64,000 nucleotides of DNA, taken from the NCBI GenBank assembly GCA_946894095.1, contig OX335665.1, positions 3,172,001-3,236,000 of the forward strand, read 5' to 3'. Position numbers and translations under genes: made by a program. The notes beneath the pieces are model-generated. The model was not told where the DNA came from. It searched no databases and saw only the letters and a list, made by a program, of their open reading frames with translations. Of this stretch, positions 1 to 12,500 are shown in pieces. Every line of letters starts with the position of its first letter. Position 1 is the stretch's first letter. The DNA is from Incurvaria masculella. Lineage: Eukaryota; Arthropoda; Insecta; Lepidoptera; Incurvariidae.

Positions 1-238
1 ATCAAGAAAATAGCTTTGAAAACCGCTACAAAAGCGGTTTTCTAGACTCAGCATTCCTGATTACTGATTACGGATTGCCAGGAAAAGACCTGCAGATAAC
101 AAGCGAAGTAAGTATAAAAACCCGGAATTCTTTGAGATTAATGTTTATTAAATAAATAAATAAAATCGGTTTTGAAATGATAATCTAGCATTTTAAATTT
201 AACTAGGAGGTTTTGAGATTTAATGAATCTGGATGACT
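1..238. other. No gene seen
   Basis: AT-rich sequence without recognisable coding or repeat structure apart from short A/T runs. Confidence 0.6.
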
Positions 239-352
239 TAAACTACAACTGCTGTCATGATATTGCCTACGCTAGGTGAGGTAGGTGCCATTCCGGCACT
301 TTCCATATTGCATGGGATGGAAAACCCGGACAATCGCTTCGAACATCTTTCT
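239..352 (-). mobile_element. tRNA-headed SINE fragment, diverged
   Basis: AGGTGCCATTCCGGCAC and GGGATGGAAAACCCGGACAA match the family body. Confidence 0.65.
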
Positions 353-600
353 CAAATTAAGTCACCTGTGACTTTTGTATATGCATCTTAGATCCTGAAA
401 TATAGTTCCTACCTCATAGTTCATTCATACCTACTTATTAATGATATATTTTGCATGTAAATATTTGTATCAACGAAGAAAAAAGAAGACTTGGAGATGT
501 CTGAAGAAGGAAAAAACAAAATCTGTTAATGAAGAGAGCTATCCGTCGACAGTATTGCTACTGAACACTGTCATGGAGTTGCTCTCTTTATGAACGGAGG

Positions 601-690
601 CTGGCACGACGAGCGGCGAACGAGCGAACAACAAGCGAAGAACTAGCGAAGAACTAGCGAAGAACTAGCGAAGAACTGCGAAGAACCAGA
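601..690. repeat. 13-bp minisatellite
   Basis: AGCGAAGAACT units are repeated five or more times, with related GAACGAGCGAAC at the left edge. Looser copies (GAAGAAC, AAGAACAA) extend to about 960. Confidence 0.85.
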
Positions 691-959
691 GAGGATCAGT
701 GCAGAGAGAGTAATGAGACGAAAACATTACGAGACTGATAATAATGAGTGCAAGATTTGGAAGCAGAAGATAACGAAACCGTGTATAATATTTTTAAGAA
801 AACAATACAAATATTATGAAACAAGGTCAGCGAAGAACAAGTGAAAAAGAACAAATATTATCAAAGAACAACGAAGAACTAGGAAAGAACAGAAGAAGAG
901 AAGATCAAAGAAGAACCAGTCAGGAATCGTATAAGACCGAGCGATAGAAGAAAAAGAAC

Positions 960-1510
960 GATAAATACTCATAATAAGTAAGATCTGAAAGAAGGTAAAG
1001 TAATTCATAAAAATAATTCATTGTCTGTAGAAGCTTCACTTGGTAAAATTATGTTTTAAGAGGCACCTATGTCACCTATCTGAAATCACTGAGCTGCGTA
1101 AATATTACAGGAAGTAGGTATGCAAATAAACCGTGCTCCACTTTTCAGGCATTATTTACAGAGGTTTGTGTAATCTCATCACAAGTGTGAAATGTCCCTA
1201 TTTTCATGACATCTCTGCATACAAAGGATAAGATAAGATTCCTTATAAATAAATTAACTTATTTGTACGTTGTGCGGTCTTTACAGCTAGGTCCCATAAC
1301 TAGGTGTAAAGGCAGCAAAATTCAATTTTCAATTGGCCAGCCGATCGGTTTGGCGTAAACGTCAATTTAGGCTACAAGTTGGACTAGGGGCTCTGGGGTC
1401 GTTCAAACATGACCTGGCCGGTCAACATGGTTTTCGCAGGCCCCGAGATAGTTCAAAGGCGTGGGTGTCATCGGGAGCCTTTATTGAGTGCCTGGCGTAC
1501 GCCATAAGCC
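960..1510. other. No gene seen
   Basis: AT-rich; the right part (1320-1510) is richer in GC and may belong to the RTE-like fragment. Confidence 0.5.
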
Positions 1511-1514
1511 ATGC

Positions 1515-1790
1515 AGTGTGTGAGTCAGTCAGCGTGTTTGCGTCCACTGCTGGACATACGCCTCTCCAATTTTTCTCCAGTCCTCCCGGCCCTCAGCGGT
1601 ACGGAACCCCTGCTCTCCGCCGACGCACTTGATGTCGTCGTCCCACCTGGCGGGTGGTCTTCCCACGCTCCGTTTTCCTGTCCACGGTCGCCAGTGTAGG
1701 ACACGGTTATTCCAACGGTCGTCGTCTCTTCGGCTGACTGCCACTTGAGCTAAGTAACCCGTTGTCCAATTTCGATTACTAAAACCCAAC
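1515..1790 (-). pseudogene. RTE-like endonuclease-reverse transcriptase C-terminal fragment, copy 1
   Basis: The - strand reads KRSVGRPPARWDDDIK, then EDWRKIGEAYVQQWT, the common tail of lepidopteran endonuclease-reverse transcriptase elements. Closely related to the segment at 49095-49490. Confidence 0.8.
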
Positions 1791-1794
1791 TAGA

Positions 1795-3470
1795 ATCTAA
1801 TGAACGTTGCATGACATCGAGTATTTTTCATTTAGAAAATGGAAAATGCCTGTCTTCCTACCCGGTCACGTACGTTCATATATCATCCGCTTTATCATGT
1901 TATCTTGTTGGCTTTGTGAATCTGTTTGCGCCGTGAGAGATAGGGGGCTTACGGTACGGTGGAAGAATTTCAACCTGTTTCGTAAGATGACTTTTTTTGG
2001 TACACACCGGAATAGGCATTGTTGCATGTGCCTTGCATTAATATTCCGTCTTCTGGAGTAAAAATATAAAGTTTAGTAGGAATGGCTTATTCTCAATACA
2101 GGGAGGAGTAAGACCTCGAAAGTCTCCCCGTTAGCAGGGGCGGTTGCCGCAAGTTTGTTGATCTGTGATTTTAACTTGTTTCGTAAAATTTGCCGGAGCA
2201 TGTTTCTATCAATATTATTTTAAACTTGTCAAGATAAGGATCGAGAAGGATGTTGTACATAGTTTGTTTTAACATTGCTGCAAACGTGTCATGTTACATT
2301 TTCGTCAATAGATAGCGCTAGCCTACTTATATATAACACGAGTGAATACACCACAAGTGTTGCGTAAATGTTTCGAAGTGATATTTGAAAAACATCAACG
2401 AATAGTAAGCTATTCGTTAATAGAAAGGCTGGGAGAGCATAGCATGCAAGCAACAATGCTTTTTGACATCATTGTAGTTCTGATCAGACCAGAACATACA
2501 ATTAAACATTTAAGTAAGTAATAGGTTTTTTGTTGTGATAAACATCATACAAGGTTGTTATGTCAACATTGAAACTCCTTTATTTTGACGAGCATCATGC
2601 AATTTGGTTGGGTGTAAACTAGTAAGTTTACTCACTTGCCATGGCAAATGTGTAGCAAACCTTCTTGTTTGTCGCTTCGATCTTGTGGCACGTCGAAAAC
2701 AAGTTTACTTTGCTATCTGGGCTGTCTTTTTGAACATTTGATTTTTTTTTCAATGTCTATTTGTTCTTAAATATAAAAGAACTGGGCCGAATAAATTCAT
2801 AGGTGCTATTTCCCATTTCCCATTAGGTTTCCGTACCCAAAGGTTTCCGACGGAGCCTTATTACTAAGCCTCCGCTTAGTAATAAGCCGGTCGTCTATTA
2901 TACATGGACTGGAACTTCTCGTGTTCGTTTTCATGAGCAGATATTCTGAATGGTTTGTAAAAGTGTTTATTCACAGGTGCGATTTTCCCATTTCCCATTT
3001 TATTTTATTTATTTATTTATTTAGAAAACCAACAGCGATTACAAGTTACACTTTGGTACAAGATAATATAAGCTTAAGCTAAGGCCAGTAATAGGTTTTC
3101 CTAAATTAAACATATTTTACATAAAGTCTATCTTGTTCTACAAGAGAAGGTTAATACAATCAGAAAAAGGTAGGTAAAAAAAAGTATGGTAGATAAAGTG
3201 TGTTTACAATAAAAGTTTGATTTTAAGTATGTATGTATTGTTGTGTAAAAAAAAAAATATGTGTAATGCTTCACAATACACATTTTGTTGTGCATCGGGG
3301 CAGCCCCTAAAACATACCTCCACATGCCTCGTGGGTATATATGATATGGTATTCTGTCTATAGCGTTGCGTACCACAATACGCTGATACATGGAAGGAAA
3401 TACATTATAATCTTATCAAACAATTAAAAGCAATAGGAAATAGATAAGCATTGATTCCTCAATCCAATGC
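1795..3470. other. No gene seen upstream of the TY gene
   Basis: AT-rich, with (TTTA)n near 3003-3022 and a short GGAC-family fragment at 2825. Promoter elements of the TY gene should lie at the right end, but none is convincing. Confidence 0.55.
2825..2892 (-). mobile_element. GGCCAAGTGCGAG / GGAC-type dispersed element, short fragment
   Basis: TTTCCGTACCCAAAGGTTTCC and TTACTAAGCCTCCGCTTAGT only. Confidence 0.7.
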
Positions 3471-3484
3471 AGTCATAATCCAAA

Positions 3485-3595
3485 ATGGCCGCCGCGAGGT
3501 GGTGGACTTCTTTGTGGATCGTTTTCTTGTGCTTGACATTTGATAAAGGCGTTTACAGTGCCGATGGGATTTTGTGCAGCGATCAGTATTGTAGG
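3485..3595 (+). CDS. TY gene exon 1 (signal peptide)
   Basis: The ATG at 3485 opens 37 codons that begin with small and aromatic residues, then a hydrophobic core (LWIVFLCLTF), then a likely cleavage site near VYSA. Two Cys close the exon (CSDQYC). It ends at AGG followed by GTAAGT, a strong donor in phase 0. The upstream bases 3420-3484 are presumably 5' UTR or promoter. Confidence 0.8.
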
Positions 3596-6500
3596 GTAAG
3601 TAAGATATTTGTTCATATTTATGTCACATACCTAAATACATACACCGACGCAAAAAACCCCATATTTTGGCCATTGTTCTGAATAAATAAAACAGCTTTA
3701 TAAAGCGTACTATTAAAAAACAGTTATACATCCTTCTATGAGAACGCGAACGCATATCATTCGTATTTTCTGGGAAATTTCATCATTTAAGGGCCTGGTA
3801 CTAGCCAAATCGCAAAGTTAGACGAGGCACCCCAAGTAAACTAACTAAGTCTGACGATTATAAGTGTCATCCTTACAATATATGATTCTTTGTCTAAGAA
3901 TCGAATGATTTTCGTTAATGTATGTTTCCTTTTTCTATACAAAATACATTGCGGAAACGGTGTCCATTTCCGAACTTTTTTGACTAAATGTAGAAATCTA
4001 AAAGCAAATGGAATTTTTTGTTTATGCATATATGCTGTTTTTGCTTATATCTAGAAATCGAATGACTTTCAGATTTCTAATGAGAAAAATCAACTTTTTT
4101 TATTTTTATTATTATTTAAATAAATGATGGAATAAAAAAATATTAACAATCCATTATCAGTCTGGAGTTCCATTTGGATTTGCTGAAGCGTTTCACTACA
4201 TATTATTACATTTGTTAAAAAGTGCATTTGTATGGCGCGAGTAGTTGGCTAGTCCTAGCGCCTTAATCAATTTGTCAGATCTCTGTGACTCACTCGGGAC
4301 CTACAATAATTGTTCTGTCTGAAGTAAGTTTATTTTGCGATAGCTGACTGCAACTAGGTACCTGTATAGTTTAGTCTACAGTTAGCTATGAGCATTACTT
4401 ACTTCGGCCTGTGTGTATATTCTTCAGCTTCAATCTACCCTCGCTGACTAATTGCGACTAAGTACATCGTAAGCTGCGCACCCGTCTCAGATGAAACATT
4501 TCTCGTATGTTTGGTTGATTGTGTCTACGACCTTCTTCCTCCGTGGTGTCTACTGAGCCCTTGTCGAACTTCTCACGTAAACGCCCAACCCCTCAACTAA
4601 CGTTTTCTAATGTATAGAGAATTGAAGAGAGCGTGCAGCGAGGGGTCGGTCCAGTCACTCGAGCAAAAAGTGTACACTAAGATTTCCAGTAGTCAAAAAG
4701 GGATTACCTTGTGATTTCAAGATTCCTACGGATTCCCAAGAGCTATCAAAGATTTCCAAAGATTTACAAATATTCTTGGAGATTTCCAAAGATTCCTGGA
4801 GATTTCCAAATATTCCTGATGAATTCCAAATATTCCGGGAGATTTTTGTCGGGAGGATTTGATGTAGTGAACGCGATCATTAATTCGATTGAATTCGGCC
4901 ATACTCAACCCTCGCTACCTGTCTGGGATGATTTCGTCTAGTTTTGACAAGAGTACACAGTGACCTACAAACTCTCTTCAGATAATACATCACTAGTTGT
5001 TAGGTTGATTGTGTCCGCAGGACTACTAATTTGATGTCGTATACGCGATCATCGAAGCGATTGAATTCGGACTTACTCTACCCTCGCTAACTGTCTGGGA
5101 TTATTTCGTCTAGTTTTATCAAGAGTACACAGTGACTTACAAACCCTCTTCAGATAATACATCATTCGTTCTCAGGTTGATTGTGTTCGCAGGACTACTA
5201 ATTTAATGTCGTGTACGCGATCATCGATGCGATTGAATTCGGACTTACTCTACCCTCGCTAACTGTCTGGGATTATTTCGTCTAGTTTTATCAAGAGTAC
5301 ACAGTGACTTACAAACCCTCTTCAGATAATACATCATTAGTTCTCAGGTTAATTGTGTCCGCAGGACTACTAATTTAATGTCGTGTACGCGATCATCGAA
5401 GCGATTGAATTCGGACTTACTCTACCCTCGCTAACTGTCTGGGATTATTTCGTCTAGTTTTATCAAGAGTACACAGTAACCCACAAACCCTCCTCAGATT
5501 TGACTCCTAAGACTGAACGTCAGACGTTAGCCTTACACACCACATGTGAACTAGGTGCCACGCCAGGACCTTCCTCATATTGCTCACATACATTGAACTC
5601 GATGGAAAACACGGACAATTTTAATTGCCGCTTCGACCATCGTTCATTCAATGCAATGGTACCGACCCGGGCGGGATTAACCCTACCACCTACAGTTTAA
5701 CGTGGAATCCGAACGATGGACAGCCTCAACGGTTGAATGGTTGAATTCAGAACCCAACCGCGCAGAGGTAACGTGCTTACCCAGCTTATCGAATCGCAAG
5801 GCGTCGCACCACTGGGCTACCAGTCTGACAGATACTTTTGAGATTACCGCGGTCGTTAAGCATGTTTGAAAAATGTTACGGCTTTTCACGCGGCGGAAGG
5901 AGACATTCGCCGACGTTTCGACCAGACGTCTGCTGCGTACGAACGTGGCGGATGCATCCTTGAAAACGGGCTGAACGATCAGCTCGAAACGTCGGCGAAT
6001 ATCTCCTTCCGCCACGTGAAACCCCGTAACATATTTCAAACATTTTGTAAATCTTTATTCAGTTTCATGAAACAAACACAACATAAGTAACAAACATAAA
6101 ATACACTTAATTAAATATAAAAAAAAATCATCCATTGGGACTGTTGTCATTGTCCCCAATACTGATGCAGCGTTCCCCCGCTGAATAGCTAAGGAGACGC
6201 GTTGCTTAAAAAATGAGGCAGCTCGCCGATCGCCTGTCGATTCTATAAGTAGTTTTCCCAAGCGTCTCGCAAAGACCCACGCATCGCTACTCCAAACTCC
6301 GGGTCTCCACAGCGCAGGCGAGGAACTCAACCTGATCCTTTAAGGATTTATATTTTGAGTGTTTGAGTGCCTCGGCCTTCCCTGCGGCTGAACCCGCGGA
6401 GCAGGAGGAACCGTCCACGTGACTCGCTGCTAACGTGTCGGTGCAGGTAACGTCCCATACTAAGGCCTTCCCTTGCGACCAGGGTAACAATCACAGAAAT

Positions 6501-9500
6501 CGGAATATACTAAACTAGAACGGGCGACGCGCGCGATTTCCGTGGCGGCCTTATACCCAAAATTGGTTATAAGCAAACGTGACGTCACGCCGGCCGCTCA
6601 GTTCGTACCCGCAGTGCGATTACGCAAAATTTGAGGATGGTGCCGCGGTACGTGTAGGTGCGCCCCCGTCATTTCTAAAGCGCGATTACGAAGCCGTTTT
6701 TTCATCCACCTACATCCAGCACGGACCAATCTGTTTCGACAATAGGTCAACTTTTGAGGTATTTGACTAGACGAGCAGACGAAATAGGCGTTTACCTCCC
6801 CGCATTAGACAGTTCTTTGCCGTTTCGTAATACCGATTCGACGCGAAATGTATGGAGTTGACCTAATTGCTGCGGGTAGCGCTGAGTGCCGCACCATTTG
6901 TGAATGCATCGATTTCGTAATCGCAAAAGCTGTCATATTGCTGTAAGTACAGCAACCTACACCCAATTTTGTGCTTCGTAATTGCACTGCCGGTCGCGGC
7001 GCGTGCGCGTTTGTCCAGATTATTGTCGAAATGCCTAATTGTTCAGTGCGGATCTGCAAAAACCGAAACGAGAACGTGTCCTACAAAAACAATGGCATCA
7101 CATTTCATAGGTAAGCCAATTCTAAAACAGTTATTTGTGTATTTAAATCATTTTTCGAAATATTTTCTTCGCTAACGCAGTCGCGTTGGGTAGTGATGTG
7201 ACAAATAATGAGTGCTATCGATTTAATTTCTTAGTGTTATGGTTATTTCGATATGAAATTTGAGTGCGTTTGAACGTTTATTTTGCTTATTTGGGTAGTG
7301 GGTAGTAATGGTACTAAGAATTAGCGTTATCGATGTTTCTATTATTACAGTTATGTGTTAGTTGTTAAATATGCCTAGGGAAACCTGGTTAACGTTTGAG
7401 CCATAACTCCGTTAAAATCCTGTTTATATATTTAGTTCTTTAGTTGTAGGAAAGCCCAGCGAATCTCAAGTGTTCTTAATGCTAATTTAATACAGCTATA
7501 TGGCAAGTTAATACGATTAAATTTAACTTTTAGTTAAAATCGAAAAAAAAAAACGTTTTTTTCCGCTAATTTCCCTAGCTATGGTATGAATTAAAACAGT
7601 TCAATGCACCGTGACATAATTAAAATATTGCGCTGGTAATGTTACTTCCTAACAACCCAGAAAACGAAATAAAAGAAGTACCTATCTATTTCTATGAGAA
7701 CTCAATTGTATCGATAGTCAAAATAACAATTATCGATACTCGTCAATCCACAGCGCGACGCCTTCGCCGACGGGTGACCTAAGAAGGTGGTAGTGCGCTA
7801 CCCGAGCACCGACACTTCGATGTATGTGTTTGACGCAGGTGGATGCGCCCCACATGATTGGTTTCGCCGCGCGTCGGGCGACATCTGTGTATTATATGTG
7901 GTTGTGTGGGTGCTAAGCTTGACACGCTCGGTTTCCATACTAAGCTGACTTCTTGACCGTTCTAGTTAATAATTCTGATTTCTGTGGTAACAATCGAGGC
8001 ACGCTCGAGGCGAAGTCGGCTTCCTAGAGGAACGGCCGCGCTGCGACGACAAGGGGAGATTCGACATACGACATAACTAGTTGTTCGGTTGATTGTGTCC
8101 ACAGGACTACGGGTTCGATGTCGGCTGCGCGACGCCTGCCTTGAGCTGCGCGATCAACAACGCGACTCACTCTGGCCTCGTCCTACCCTCGCCGACTGTC
8201 TGCAACTGCTGTGATTTCTGTCTCAGCTTTTTCCGTTAGTATTTTTGGATGGTTTGTAAAAGCGTTGTGTGTCAATTGTACAGTCGAACAAAGAGTTTCA
8301 GATACACATCCGGTTGAATAAAAAGATGAACAGTCGAAATACTTTGACTTTTGGTAACAATTATAGTGTTGAGTATAGATTCAAACATACTTGAGGATTA
8401 AAGTAAATATACTTTTTCGTACTAAGCAGGTACGTCGCTTATTCCAAGGAATGTTTAGTCGCTCTTCATGGCGCCCGAGAGTCTGGTCTTCTCTCGGTGT
8501 GATCGGCATCTCTAATCCCACTTCTGACACCAATTGTTACGCGGGTAGGGTGCAGATTAGAGAAGAAAACACCAATACTCAACACTCTTCCTTTATTTCA
8601 AATAATTCACAAGCAAACTCACAAATACAATTTCACACTAGGTTAATTCAAACACTAATTTACAAACTATATCACTCACTTCACTGATTCACTTCAGAGC
8701 TAGTTCACTGCACTTCTATATCGCTTATTGTCGCTCACTTCGCTTCCAAAAATAGACTGCCGCCCTCAGTGCCTTGGGAGCCTTTTATATCGGTGGAGCT
8801 TCTTTCCAGAACACTCCACCGATTTCTAGGCGCCCATGTAGGGCAGCAGTCGAGAACAATCTCCCTCGAGACATTACTAGAATGTCCGAGATTTGTTTCT
8901 GAAGTCAGCTGGACGAGGCGTCACTTTATATGGGACGACAGTGATGCGATAGCCTGCGCAATGCAATAAGACAAGTAGGGCCATCTACTGAGACTCGAAG
9001 GAACCATTTGGCGCACTTTGGTAGTGTATCAGCGCTATGTCTTCGCAGCGGGGCGCGCTCGTAACAATATGTATGTATGCATAATCGACCGTGAAGCAAG
9101 GACACATTAATTAAAGAAAGAGCCCAGTAAAAAGAACTACTTTACGAATATACTGCAAGGCTGGACCCGAACCAGCAAATCGTTCGGGTCCAGCCTTGCA
9201 GTATATTCGTAAAGTAGTTCTTTTTACTGGGCTCTTTCTTTAATTAATGTGTCCTTGCTTCACGGTCGATTATGCATACATACATATCACATACTTGAGG
9301 ATGTCTACTAGCTACTGAGTAAACAAAACCCTAACAAAATTGGATCAGAGGTTGCATAAACACCATTCATTTTTACGTTTAACCGGAAATGTATCCTTTA
9401 ACCTTTGGTTGACTGTACATACATGGCATGACACCGTTTACCGAGATAGGTAGGTGTGGATGATAGAGTGCAATACGGTACGATGTGACTGCTTACTTCG

Positions 9501-12500
9501 ATTCTTTTATGCACTTACATATTTTAATGGCTGTATATGTTCTCATATCTGATAGTTTCATATTAATTATGTTGCGTCGGGGTAAGTACATAACTACTCA
9601 TATATATTTGTTTAGTTTTTTTTTTTTATTACTTCTTATCTATTACGTGTGTTTTAGTGAGAAAACATTTAGACATGGGCTATTATTAAAATTGTTATAA
9701 TTTTACTATTTCATTTGGTTTATTTATGTTTTTTCGCCCTAAATGAATAAATAAATTTAGCTAAGGTGTCAATACTAGTATGTCCGATTTGAAAAAAGAA
9801 CGAAACAAGCTATTTTCAAAATTGTATTTGCATACAAAAAAAGATACCGACGAATTGAGAACCTCCTCATTTTTTTTAATTCGGTTAAAAACGCCGTTCA
9901 TAACATTCCTCGCCAAGGTAATCCCTAAAAAATTTCGCAGATTGACATAACAGAGGACTCTGCCCATAGAAATAGGATGTACTGCGAGCTGCGCGCGCAT
10001 GTTTGTACTTTTAATGCAAACAATGTGGTGGTGGTTTTATATACAACTAGCAACCCGTCCCGGCTTTGCACGGGCATAATATCATTTAAAACAATATTAT
10101 TTTGACACAATGATACACAAATAAACCCTTTTTACGTAGAGTTCCTACATTGAAATATTTGAAATAAATGAAAATTAGATATTATTATTAGACCGATCTC
10201 TGCTAAATTCATAGTGCTATAGGGGGAAACGCGGCCTCCAACGCACTATTTATGGGCCCGCTCCCGCCGCCCCGGCCGGTCGGTACCGCCGCAAACGCTA
10301 CGTCCCGCAATTTTTAAATCTGTAATATCTTCGAAAATATTCATTTAAATCACATGCTGTAACGGGCCATATAGAACAATATTAAATCAACAATGTATTT
10401 AAGGTATTTAATTGGATAAGGATTAATGCTGTATTGGTTAAAATCGCTTCGAAAATTAGCCATTATTTGTCGTAAAAAGTAAATGACAAAAAAAATTTAT
10501 TGTGGGATACCCAAAAGAGATAGACGTATACCATTGCGGAGTTTTCTGTAGAACTTTTCAATGTGTTCAATACTTAGTACATTATTTTTATAAATCTCGT
10601 AGGGTTCAGCCTGCGTTTGCAATTTAAGCGAAAAAAATTGATTTTTTTACGACATCACACTGGAAACCTCAAAAATAACAGTATTTCTCCAATATTTAAT
10701 GGATGTTATTATACATATAAACCTTTCTCTTCAATCACTCTATCTATTAAAAAAAAACCGCATCAAAATCCGTTGCGTAGTTTTAAAGATTTAAGCATAC
10801 ATAGGTATATAGGAATATAGGGATATAGGGACAGAGAAAGCGACTTTGTTTTATACTATGTAGTGATGAGTTGTTTCGACTCGTTTTAATAAGTAGCTTT
10901 TTAATAATTCAACAACTCTTGTCTTTCTACTTAGGTATCAATATTTTACTTCTCCTGGGGCTTTTTAATAATATTCACAATAATATAACATGCCATGACA
11001 CTAGTTGGAACTGTTTGTATTGGCACGAAGCGCTTTATCCTTTAGCTAAATGTATTTGGGTGTAGATATATTATCATATTTTGACTATTCTTGACAAAGA
11101 GAATAAAATCACTGCGTTTTAAGAGTCGGGAACACATTGGAACGGTTTTGGGTCGGTTTCACCGGAATGAATGAAGCGTGTACTGTCGTCCAACAAAAGA
11201 AAGATGGACAGAGCCGCCATTGCTGTCAGCACCCGTTTCATAGAACGTTTTTTACTGAGGGAGTGCGCCAGACTGATTCATGATGTTGTCGTGTGAAGTG
11301 GAGGGCCAGTCGTGCAGCCTCGGCGGTCCGGGCGACGGCATCACCGTCGGCCGCTGCGGCGCCGGGCTCGCCTGCGTCGCCGAGCAGGAGGGCAACCGAT
11401 GTCGTCGCAGTGAGTAGCCACATCTTTCAGACAAACCCATAGATAGGTGCAGATTAGCTATTGGACTTAGGTATGATAAAACGCGAGATAAGTAGGATAT
11501 TAGAATAAGTAGTATATTAGATAAGTAGCAGATTAAAAGGAATGACCCAACTTTTTTAATAATTATAATATATTATTTATGGCAGACTCAGGATTAACTA
11601 AAAAAGATTAGTAATGTTGGTGATCAATAGAAGATTTACCCTGAATCGCAAATATAATGACAAAAGATAAACTTCGTAAGAATTATTAAAACATGCAAAA
11701 ATATACATATATTCCGTTAACGCACAGTGGAGTCGGATTGCCACTCGGCTCAGGACGAGTACGACGCGAGGCACGCTCTAGGCGAAGTCGGCTTCCTAGA
11801 GGAACGGCCGCGCTGCGACGACAAGGGGAGATTCGCGCCCGCTACCTGCGTCTCCACGCAGACGTGAGTAAACTATACCGTGCAGTAACACAGTCGACAG
11901 ATTTTATACTGTATCTATAGACCTGAAATGGTAGTCGAGGCGGCTATCAATCAGCTCAGGACGAGTACGACGCGAGGCACGCTCTAGGCGAAGTCGGCTT
12001 CTTAGAGGAACGGCCGCGCTGCGACGACAAGGGGAGATTCGCGCCCGCTACCTGCGTCTCCACGCAGACGTGAGTAAACTATACCGTGCAGTAACACAGT
12101 CGACAGATTTTATACTGTATCTATAGACCTGAAATGGTAGTCGAGGCGGCTATCAATCAGCTCAGGACGAGTACGACGCGACGAGGCACGCTCTAGGCGA
12201 AGTCGGCTTCTTAGAGGAACGGCCGCGCTGCGACGACAAGGGGAGATTCGCGCCCGCTACCTGCGTCTCCACGCAGACGTGAGTAAACTATACCGTGCAG
12301 TAACACAGTCGACAGATTTTATACTGTATCTATAGACCTGAAATGGTAGTCGAGGCGGCTATAAATCAGCTCAGGACGAGTACGACGCGAGGCACGCTCT
12401 AGGCGAAGTCGGCTTCTTAGAGGAACGGCCGCGCTGCGACGACAAGGGGAGATTCGCTCCTGCCTCCTGCGTCTCCACGCAGACGTGAGTAAACTATACC

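Noticed and set aside
5500..6090. Overlapping frames on both strands (66-118 codons) in the foldback region
   Set aside because: Inverted repeats mirror each other into paired open frames; no product is recognised.
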